A DNA stretch of 64,000 nucleotides from Engraulis encrasicolus (taxonomy: Eukaryota > Chordata > Actinopteri > Clupeiformes > Engraulidae), in NCBI RefSeq assembly GCF_034702125.1, contig NC_085878.1, forward strand, positions 22,002,002 through 22,066,001, read 5' to 3'. The translations under genes and the position numbers were made by a program. Position 1 is the stretch's first letter; each line of letters opens with the position of its first letter. Below, in pieces: positions 53,161-64,000 of this stretch. The notes beneath the pieces were generated by a model. The model was not told where the DNA came from, ran no database searches, and was given only the letters and a program-made list of their open reading frames with translations.

Positions 53161-54724
53161 CACTAGAGCACAAAAATCTACACTGTTGTGACATTTATGA
53201 AGGACATAATTCGAAATGAAATACATCATATTATTTTGCTACACATTTCTATTGGTTGGCACAGTGTCAGAGAGGAGAGATATATGTCAGAGTGAGCGTG
53301 GTGAATTTGAATCCATACAGCAAGCGCATAGACAAGATGATGAAGGAGGGCTTATGTAAACATATAAACAGAAATGCCACTGAGAAATAATAATAGTGTT
53401 TCTTTTTATATTGTATGTGTTTAATGTAGCGTACAACAATGCATAACCCTCTATGCTTTTGAATATATATTGTCTGAACTGATTTAAAACCCTTGTGTGC
53501 AGTATCAATTAAAAAGCCTCGGGCAGTTTATTGCAAACATCAGATACATGTAGATAAGTAGATAAATCCTTTTTTTTCGTTCGGAGCAGAAATTGATCAA
53601 TGAAGAAATGAATGATGTTGACATTAAAGCTGACAGTCAGTCACTGTTAGAAGCTAGAGGAATTCACATCATCATCATCATCATCATCATCTTCACCGCC
53701 CTCTCTGTCCTTATCTGATAAGCCGTAGGAGGCCTTTTCCTCTGAAAGGTTGCAAAAGAGACCAACTGTGACGCACTCAACTGTCACGCATGCATGCGCA
53801 CAAATGCATGCACGTATGCACACATACACATTTACACATGAGTTGACACATGCTACACTGCTTGAAAGCCCAAACGTGAACAACAACAATATTGATCGTC
53901 TATCGACGGCATAAACTAAATAGCTAGATAAATACATCATTGATTAGGGAATAAATTAGCACTAATTGGACATTAAAGCTGTAGGTCAGTAGCTCTTGGG
54001 AGCTGTACTGTGGGGGTTGATGATCATCATCATAGCCCTTATCTTGAATTGAGGAAATTGAAGGAGGCCTTTGGCAACAGTAGTGAGCATGAGAGGTGTG
54101 TGTGTGTGTGCGTGTGAGTGCGTGGGTGTGTGTGCGCACGTGCCTGCGTGCTTGCGTGCTCGCGTGCATATCTGTGTGTACTGTATGCACATACATTTTT
54201 GCATTTGTGTGTGTGTGTGTGCGTGCGTGCGTGCATGCATGCATGCCGTGCACACGCGCGCATGTGTGTGTGCATGTGTGTGCATGCGTGTGTGTCTGGG
54301 TGTGTGTGTGCCCATGCCACTGTGGTCCAGTGCAGTGCAGGGATGACCTTGGCCTCTCTGTTGGATGAGTTATAAAGCAGTGGCTTTCACACTGCTCTAG
54401 CGGTCATAAGATGTGTCAAGGCAGTCCGTTTGAAGAGGTCGACGGGGACTGGTTAAAAACCCTCACCACTTTTCATTTCTCCCCTGGCCCTTTAACCCCT
54501 TCCTGTGCTGTGTCCAAGCAGCTCTAACCACGGCTGTCTTCTCAGGTGTCTCCTCTCCCTTCTGCCCTGGCCGTTTACTGCATGGTGTTGTTTTTTTGGG
54601 TGGAAGCCTGTGGAGTGATGGACAGCTGTCTTACCTTCTCCTGCGATATGAGAGATTTAATCATTCCTCTTGCTTAGTCAACTGTCCTGCTTGGGGGCCT
54701 CTGGAACTGTCCCACGGCCTGCTC
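53161..54724. other. Gene-free stretch with simple repeats
   Basis: (ATC)n at about 53667-53691, and TG/TGCG low-complexity at 54096-54312. Otherwise unique. Confidence 0.45.
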
Positions 54725-54727
54725 TTA

Positions 54728-55066
54728 TGCCCCGTGTACATCAAGCGCTACCAACGCGACCCAGGTAGCTGGGGTGGTTGAAGAAGTTTCGCCATGAATT
54801 TGTTTTATTCGCTCTGGACGCTGCACTGACATGTTTGATTCAGCTAATCACATAACGGCTCTGTCTTGATTGGTTTTCGCCGAACCGCGTCATAGCGAAT
54901 TCGCTTTAGATTAGCTTGAGTTTAATCGTCAAAATTCGCCCTGGTCGCTCAAGAAGCTTCGCTCCTGGCGAATTCGCTCTGGTAGCTTTATTCGCCTTCC
55001 CTCCATAGAGAAACAATGACTTCCGCCGCGCAGGTCGCTTAGTTCGCCTTCGATGTACACGGGGCA
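54728..55066. mobile_element. PIF/Harbinger MITE, copy 1
   Basis: Ends TGCCCCGTGTACATC / GATGTACACGGGGCA (15 bp perfect) flanked by the trinucleotide TTA on both sides, the usual PIF/Harbinger target. Shares CGCCGAACCGCGTCATAG with 58033-58370. Confidence 0.85.
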
Positions 55067-55388
55067 TTACTCCTCCATGTCACCAGTCTTCCCCACGTCA
55101 CCCCACGTCCCTCTGTACGCATAGGGAGTGCGAGCAGATCTCATTCAGCATGACCTATTGAACCGTTCAGAATTCACGTCATCACTGAATGCGTGTGCAT
55201 TGTTGATTCAAACACACCAGAGAGGTTTTAAGAGTATTACGATTGGAATACTATGGGTGGTACTGCACTCTAGGGGCGCCAACGGAGGAGTGCAGACTCC
55301 ATTCAGAAGGAATGAGCTGCGCTCTCTCGACAGCGCCCCTAGGTGAACTGCAGGCATTGGTAAAATAGGCTGTAAGTAAAACCTAACA

Positions 55389-55960
55389 GACAGTGCCCAC
55401 CCTAAAGAGGACAGTGCACGCCCTAAAGAGGACAGTGCACGCCCTAAAGAGGACAGTGCCCACCCTAAAGAGGACAGTGCCCACCCTAAAGAGGACAGTG
55501 CCCACCCTAAAGAGGACAGTGCCCACCCTAAAGAGGACAGTGCCCACCCTAAAGAGGACAGTGTGCACCCTAAAGAGGACAGTGCCCACCCTAAAGAGGA
55601 CAGTGCACACCCTAAAGAGGACAGTGCCCACCCTAAAGAGGACAGTGCACGCCCTAAAGAGGACAGTGCACGCCCTAAAGAGGACAGTGCACACCCTAAA
55701 GAGGACAGTGCCCACCCTAAAGAGGACAGTGCCCACCCTAAAGAGGACAGTGCACACCCTAAAGAGGACAGTGCCCACCCTAAAGAGGACAGTGTGCACC
55801 CTAAAGAGGACAGTGCCCACCCTAAAGAGGACAGTGCACACCCTAAAGAGGACAGAGCACACCCTAAAGAAGACAGTGCACACCCTAAAGAGGACAGTAC
55901 CCACCCTAAAGAGGACAGTGCCCACCCTAAAGAGGACAGTGCACACCCTAAAGAGAGAAG
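55389..55960. repeat. 21-bp minisatellite, about 27 copies
   Basis: Unit CCCACCCTAAAGAGGACAGTG with variants at the first six positions. Because 21 is divisible by three it is open in several frames (LKRTVPT or PKEDSAH repeats), but there is no start context or splice evidence for coding. Confidence 0.97.
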
Positions 55961-56519
55961 ACCTGCTGTCCTGAAGTGTGTAAGTTGATAAAAATAGAGA
56001 TTCCGAAAAGTACACTCGTTATGCTATTTCTAGAGGGAAGAGGCTGTTCCAGCAGCATAGGAGATGTTTGTAGTCACAAGACATTAAACGTACTGACTGG
56101 ACGGAGGACATCATCACGAATACCCGTGTCTGTGGTCCCCACTGCATATCTGAAGTTATCGTGACCATCCGTTTTCTTATTTACGAAAAAAACACCTGGC
56201 TAGTTTCTGATCAATGAACGGTGCATGATCAATTCTGCTCCAACGATGCGCAGCCAAATTACGCCATATCTGATTACAAACAGTAAATGGGTCTATACTT
56301 CAAGCATCCAGGGACTGAGGACAGCTGACATGAACGAACACATGATAACTCTACACAGTGTACGTGTACACCAAACACTCAAGGGGGTAACTGGTGCAAA
56401 CTGGTGCTCTGTCCAAGAAGCAAGCACTCTCAAACAGCTCTGACCGCCACTGTCTCCTCCTCTGGTACTGCGGAAGCCCCCATCAGATAGCACACTGCTG
56501 TTCTGTGCATCCATCTATC

Positions 56520-56603
<84 letters not shown>

Positions 56604-56736
56604 TATGTGTCTGTGTGTGTCTGTGTGCGTGCATGCATGTTTGTGTGTCAATCCTTTGTGTGTCTGTGTGCGTGCATGCATGTTTGTGTGTCAATCCTTT
56701 GTGTTTGTCCTTTCTTGTCTGTGTGTGTGTGTGTGC

Positions 56737-56794
<58 letters not shown>

Positions 56795-57585
56795 AGCACA
56801 CTACGCCTGCCTTGCTGGTGTTGTGATCTTATCCTCTTTATAAGAAACGTGACAACATCCAATTCCTGTTAAGGTAACACTCTTCTTTACCCTCGTGCAT
56901 TCAGTCAGTTTATGGCATCCTGTCAAAACATGCCAAGTATCAAGGGAACAAGTTACATCAAGTAATCCCATTATTGGCTTACGCTACTGTATGCGAAACA
57001 GCACTGAAATTATGTATAGCTTTCTGTTCCATATCCTGTAAATCTCTCAGAATGTGTTAAAAATAGCATTAAGAATAAGAATGGCCCATACCCCATGTAG
57101 ACATGCAGAATAACCAGTATGATAATGAATAGCCATCTTAACACTGAGTGAAGAATGATGACCTTAATCTTTACAGTAACCTCGAAAAACAAAGAGACTG
57201 AACAGTGAACACTGATCAGCAAATACACTGCAGAAATAGCGCAGTATTTTTAAAACTCTTTCAGTATTCGCATCGCATCTTCATCCTAGGCACCGTAATT
57301 GACAAATGCAGAGGTTTGGTCAGTATACTGTGTTTCCATTTTATTCAAAACAGTGTAGTTGTGGAGGCCAATGTGTCAGGCCACTGGACTCCTTCTTGGC
57401 AATTGAATTTAATTGAATTCCCCTATCTTCTCAGAGATTTCGTTTTAGTGCAAAGCTTTTTATCCGGCCGGGAGGTGGAACATTGTCATTCTCCCGAGGA
57501 GGAGAATCGCAGTTGCCTGGGAGCTTACCGCTTATTATTTGAATGCACATGTGAATCTCATGTTTTTCAATCAGCACTGCTGCTA

Positions 57586-57616
<31 letters not shown>

Positions 57617-57675
57617 GTGTGTGTGTGACGTGTGTGTGTGACGTGTGTGTGTGGGTGTCTGTGTGTGTGTGTGCA

Positions 57676-57759
<84 letters not shown>

Positions 57760-58032
57760 CGTGTGCGTGCTTACATTCCATTCCATTCCACTGTGGCATG
57801 AGTTAAGAAAATATCCCTTCAACAGCTCAGCTTTTATTTTTCCTGGTCTGCAGTAGCCACCCAATACTCCTGTCATACTGGCAGAGGCAGTGTTGCTGTG
57901 TGTCGTACTATAGGCTGCAGTGAGGAAACAGGAAAATAATGATGACGTTCAGTTGGGATGCTCTGCCATGCCTAGCCTGGCTCCAGCAAGACCTGTGTAG
58001 TTCCTCACAGCTTGGCGCGGTCCACTGACTAA
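55961..58032. other. Gene-free stretch with TG arrays
   Basis: TG arrays at about 56532-56600, 56740-56794 and 57678-57758. A 44-bp tandem duplication around TGCGTGCATGCATGTTTGTG (56621-56706). No gene seen. Confidence 0.5.
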
Positions 58033-58370
58033 CCGCAGGAATACACCAGCGGCGATGCGATTCAAGCGACAGAGTGCAGCAGCAAGCGATACGAGCGATT
58101 GAGGAGACTAGAGTATGTCCGTACAGGCAGAAGGCAAAGCATTCAATCATTCCCATTGGCTGTGGTCACTGACCTCTATACAGTCATTGGCTGTCGCGGC
58201 TTGTCGCCGAACCGCGTCATAGAAAGTTGAAAAGATTTCAACTTCAAATTGTCGCGCTCGTCGCGCAAATCGCTCTAGTCTCCAGAGTCGATTTTGTCGC
58301 GTGACTCAATACAAAGTCAATTACTTCCGTCGCTCGACTCGCTCAGATCGCCGCTGGTGTATTTCTGCGG
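58033..58370. mobile_element. PIF/Harbinger MITE, copy 2
   Basis: Ends CCGCAGGAATACACCAGCGG and its near-complement, flanked by TAA on both sides; 338 bp. Shares the internal block CGCCGAACCGCGTCATAG with copy 1, but the tips differ. Confidence 0.82.
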
Positions 58371-59881
<1,511 letters not shown>

Positions 59882-60063
59882 GAGTGGTTTCCAACCTTTT
59901 TTGGCCCTGGACCCTGTTTTGAAATTTCTGGGGACCCCATATGCATTTTTTCCCTGCAATCGGAAAAAAAAGATGTTTTTTCACACCTAGATATTTCAGG
60001 TGACCCCATTTTAATTCCAGGCGACCCCACATGGGGCCCCGACCCCACTGTTGAAAAACACTG
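59882..60063. mobile_element. Diverged hAT MITE
   Basis: Ends GAGTGGTTTCCAACC and GTTGAAAAACACTG, with GACCCC-rich interior. Flanks CCATACAA and CCATAAGG agree at 5 of 8. Related in ends to 41495-41856. Confidence 0.6.
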
Positions 60064-62592
60064 CCATAAGGGCAATATTGCCCATGGAGACCCATCTTGA
60101 TTTGAAACTGGCCTGGCCATTTGCCACTACTTTCTGGCCTACATATTCATTCTCTTGTCTATAATAAGGCCAAAATCAACCCCCAAAACAAATATCCAAA
60201 AATAAATAAATAAAATGGTACAATACATTTGGGCTACATAGCTGAAAGGTCACGACCAAGGTGTCAGATTACGCATAGAAAAAAGAGGGCTGTCACCGCA
60301 CAATAGAGTGTAGTATAAGTAGAGTAGAGTAAAGTAAACTTCATTAATCCCCAAAGGGAAATTAAGGTACCTTGCTGCCGCGCAGCGCGCCAAAAAGTAG
60401 ACTCAGCACAGCATAACATTGGGTGAGGTGAGGAGAAAAAAAATCACCATGCCTTTCCACATTATACAATTACAACATTGAGACATAAATCTAAAAAACC
60501 TCAGCAGACATAGGCAATATATACATGACATCATATTATTATTAGAGCTCAAGGAAAGTACTTTCTCCAAGCCGCCATAGACGTTAGGCTATTCAGGAAG
60601 GCTATTGAAATATGCCCAGGGAGAGCACTGATGTAAGAAAACTAATAATGTAGCAGTGCCCCCTCAACTGATCCTACCAAGCTCAAAGAAACATGCAGAC
60701 AATGCTTGCCTGGACATTTCCTTTGTAACTCACAGTGCCCTATGGTCTTCAAATTTCAATACTTCTCTGAAAGGATGGAGTCGTGCTGATTCTGCTTCTT
60801 TTTTGAAAAAAAGTATGCCATTTATTTTAGCGAGGAATGGAACAAATTGACGCGTTGAAAGGTGAATAAAGCCTTTCAGAACATTTAATGGAATCCATTT
60901 TCAACCAAAGAACATCACTCTTTGTGAGAGAATGATGAGAGGAATAACAGCCGACATTTCTTAGCTTTCTTTCCTTTTCAGGTAAATAGGTGTTCAGAGA
61001 GTGCAGTTTTCAAAGCCCACAATTATACTAACAACAATAAATATAAACATGTAAAAGTAAAATAATGGATAATATAAAATAATGTAATTCTTTCTTTTAT
61101 ATTGCGTTGCTCCTGGTCCTCTACTATTACCATTCCTCCAAATGTTGCCATTCATTCATACTGATGATGTTCGATGAAAATGCTGTGAATTTTGTTGAAT
61201 ATGCCGGCTTTCAAATACCACCTTGTTTTGGAACATTCGGGAGTCAGATATTGGTTTTTCAGTACCGACTGTGGGGTTGATAGATTTACCCCTGAGTGTG
61301 CAAGGCGTACAGCCATTCAGTGTTGTTCTATTGTTCACTACCAATACCACACACTCATGCAGTGACTTACTGTAAGGACATTGCCCTGACTTTGGCAATG
61401 GTTTTCTTGGAAAGTCCAAATTTGTACATCTTTTTGTTACTCATGTCTCCATTTTTCAATGTTACAGCTTTCTCTTGAAATCAAAAATCATGTGCTATGT
61501 ACAGTGCATAAATCAATGTAGGCCCATTAAATCGACTATATAAGGTGTAGACTATTCTCTACAATCTCAAGTATGGGTGGACTCAGGATAGGGTAGGATA
61601 CAGTACAAGGGCATCAGTCGTGAAATTCTCGTCAGAATGTACTCAGGGCAGGCACATCTGAACTACTGAAGGGCATTAAATGTGGGCAGGCAAGCATAAT
61701 TCTAGTCCAGTTTGGCTTTTTGTCCCAGATTTTGATTTTGGTGGACTGGTGAATTTTACAGCCCTGAAATGCAGGAAGAAGACCTCTTGATAATAAGAAA
61801 GGAGAACTTACTTATTTGCAAGCATATGAAATATTGTTATTGAACTGACAGTTTATTAGCTGCGATTTTACAAGACATTCAATTTTACATTTTTTGTGTA
61901 ACTTATAGGTCTCAGAATGCTCCAGTCCATTTGGTAGGCCATCCTCTGCTCTTTGTTTTTTTATTGATTTTATTGCGCATTTGTATTTATTTCCTGTGGC
62001 CTACAGCCATCCATTCTCATATTCAGTGCATTTTTTATCTTCTCTGCTTGCCCTCCTCAATGTTTTTGAGCAGTTCGATCGGCTTATGTTTTACTTACAG
62101 CATGTGGATGGTGGTGCGGCAGGGTTGTGTTGGCCGTGTAGTCAAGGGGGACGTGGTGGTAGTGGTGCTCCATGTTAATGCTGTTTTTGTTTATGCTGTG
62201 GAGATGAGATGCTGTAGAGATGCTCCAACCAACGCCTGGAGGGATGTTTATCGGCCCCAACGCGTCCTCCTCCTCCTCCAGCAGTCATATTTCATCCCCT
62301 TAATAATGACAGCCACAGCAATATGGTGGAAGACGCTCTCTCACCTTGGGACGGTGTGTGTCTCACGGCACATTTATCTACGGTGTACACGTGTGCATGT
62401 TTCTGTGGTGTAGGCATGCAGTGCATGCACAGGCCTATGTCTTTTTGAAAATATAATTTTGGCCTTTATTATTTTTCTGATAGGATAGAGAGAGACAGAC
62501 AGGAGTGGGGAGAGATCGGCAAATGGACAGGCCGGAATCAAACCTGGGTCGCTGGTGTAGCAGGCCAGTGCCACGGTTATGTCGTGGTTAGG
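60064..62592. other. Gene-free stretch
   Basis: At 60310-60375 AACTTCATTAATCCCCAAAG followed by GGAAATTAAGG resembles a reversed LINE tail. At 62440-62560 a common fish repeat with GGCCGGAATCAAACCTGGGT. No gene seen. Confidence 0.4.
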
Positions 62593-62770
62593 CAGTGGTG
62601 TAGTCTACGTAGAACGCGGGTATATGGAGTATACCCACTTCAAAATCTCAGGGATTTCAGTATACCCACTTAAAATTGATTGCTCCATTATTTAGCATGG
62701 CACAAATACAGTATACCCACTTGCTCAAATATACAGTATACTCACCACAAAAAAGTAGACTACACCACTG
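62593..62770. mobile_element. Short hAT MITE
   Basis: Ends CAGTGGTGTAGTCTAC / GTAGACTACACCACTG (16 bp perfect), 178 bp, flanks TGGTTAGG and CGGTTAGG (7 of 8). The interior repeats AGTATACCCACTT. Confidence 0.85.
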
Positions 62771-64000
62771 CGGTTAGGCCAGATATTCATTAAAGAGACA
62801 CAAACGTATTGGCCAATGCAATGGCACCAATGTACAGTGTGTTAACCGAATGGCTTTATGTATACGTACTGGTATGGCAGTAGCACTATGACGCTGAGGA
62901 TCCATTGTACCCAGGAGTGTTTTGGTATCCAGGATACTGATACCGTCATCTCACCTTAGAATGCTCTGTTCCAAGAGTGGCGATTGGATGGGAACATTCG
63001 GGTGTCCTGCTGAGGGTTGTTGGCAGGGGGTTTGTGTTAGTCAGTTGGGTCGCTACACAATAAAAAATACAGTGTTAATTTAACACACAGAGTCGATCTA
63101 ACATCTACTAGATTTTATTTGCTCTCAGAGGACTCTCTGTGTTGAATTAACACTACATTTTTACTGTGTATGGTGGTGAGGGAGTTAGAATGATAGAGGG
63201 AGGGAAGGAAATTGCCACTGGCCCAACTGTCTATATACAGTACATCATATATTCCAATTCGATGGCTGATTGGAAATTACCCTGAAGGTCAGATGTCTGT
63301 CGGCCTAACCACAAAAGCAGAGAGCAAATGGATTGCCAACATGATGGACGTCGCTTCAGGAGCATCATGCAAGCAGTTTACGCTGTCTGTTCTGTTTCCG
63401 CAGGCAGGCAGGCAGGCAGCACACATCTCAGTCTCTGTATCTCCAGGTTCCTCCTGGTGAATCTACTTTAATCCTGCTGACTTTTATCAGAAAGCTAGCG
63501 CATTACTGCAAGATCTTTTTGTTCTTCTTGTATCTGTAGTAATCCCACTGATTTACTGTGTGCAGTTCATGACAAGATGGCCTCACTTGGTTCCATTGAT
63601 GCATACAGCAATATGACGTACATAGGAGAACTAACCGTTTGTAGGGCTTTCTGGAGATTTACATACACAGAGTTAGTGCATGCTACTACATCCTATTTTT
63701 CTCTCTTTAGCAGGGCAAAAATAATAAAAGTGTCTCTCTCTTTATGCCCACACAAGGCAGAGGGAAACTTCAAAGACTGCCTCATAGCCTCTCTGTAAGT
63801 AGGCCAATCTGGAGTAAAGATTCCCAACGGTTTCAATATCTGTCTTAAAAATAAATTTCCTCTGTCCTAGCGAGGAAAAAAAACACATGACTAGCCAACT
63901 GAAATATGCAAATAAAAAGATTCAAATAGATGGATTATTAATTACATACAAGTTTGTGTACGTACTGTATGTGTATTCAGAATATGATGTGCCCATGGTA
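62771..64000. other. Unique-looking end of window
   Basis: Apart from the small element at 63056-63168 and a short GCAG repeat near 63402-63418, nothing recognised. Confidence 0.35.
63056..63168. mobile_element. TA-flanked MITE
   Basis: 113 bp with inverted ends CACAATAAAAAATACAGTGT and near-complement, flanked by TA on both sides as in Tc1/mariner-type elements. Confidence 0.6.

Noticed and set aside
55389..55960. CRISPR-like array
   Set aside because: Units are contiguous 21-mers with no unique spacers, and the DNA is eukaryotic.
55393..55974. Long open frames (193 and 210 codons) across the 21-bp repeat
   Set aside because: A 21-bp unit without stops is open in any frame. There is no initiation context, no flanking exon and equal openness on both strands.
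56394..56872. Cys-Val and His-Thr repeat frames at TG/CA arrays
   Set aside because: Dinucleotide-repeat translations, mirrored on both strands.

Overview
The window looks like nuclear DNA from a ray-finned (teleost) fish. Genes are split by GT-AG introns. Long dinucleotide and tetranucleotide microsatellites are frequent. Much of the spacer consists of fish-type mobile DNA: non-autonomous hAT and PIF/Harbinger elements, a tRNA-derived SINE, and 3' ends of L2-like and RTE-like LINEs. The species cannot be fixed by eye.

Three protein-coding genes can be reconstructed exon by exon with consistent splice phases. (1) 6372-10669, plus strand: a complete group III Schlafen-like gene. It has 4 coding exons and 883 codons, with an N-terminal Schlafen nuclease core, a SWAVDL motif and a C-terminal superfamily I-type helicase with Walker A and DEAQ motifs. 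(2) 14066-25955, minus strand: a 14-exon, 718-residue zona pellucida (ZP) domain glycoprotein. It has a signal peptide, a cysteine-bearing ectodomain with a DxDGDxVRCR motif, a ten-cysteine ZP module, a threonine-rich stalk and a weak hydrophobic tail. (3) 30468-41194, minus strand: taldo1, cytosolic transaldolase. It has 8 exons and 337 residues, with the catalytic residues in place.

Region by region: 1-6371 is a nest of transposable elements, including a hAT holding a SINE, a 1.8-kb inverted-repeat element and a 1.3-kb palindromic element holding a further element. 6372-10669 is the Schlafen gene. 10670-14065 is AT-rich flank with three more inverted-repeat elements. 14066-25955 is the ZP gene, whose introns carry SINE, hAT and hairpin-forming repeats. 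25956-30467 is intergenic. 30468-41194 is taldo1. 41195-64000 is a gene-poor, microsatellite-rich 23 kb. It has one possible non-coding first exon near 42.3 kb, a truncated L2-like LINE near 49-50.4 kb, a 21-bp minisatellite at 55.4-56.0 kb, and several MITEs with intact target-site duplications.

The three genes are not an operon and show no shared pathway: Schlafen fits RNA-directed antiviral restriction, the ZP protein fits extracellular matrix or surface coats, and taldo1 fits the pentose phosphate pathway. The most unusual observations are a tandem array of decayed copies of the start of taldo1 exon 5 inside the intron just before it, a 107-bp CT microsatellite serving as the polypyrimidine tract of taldo1 exon 4, a 104-bp nearly perfect intronic inverted repeat in the ZP gene, and an 11-unit higher-order repeat inside the minisatellite.
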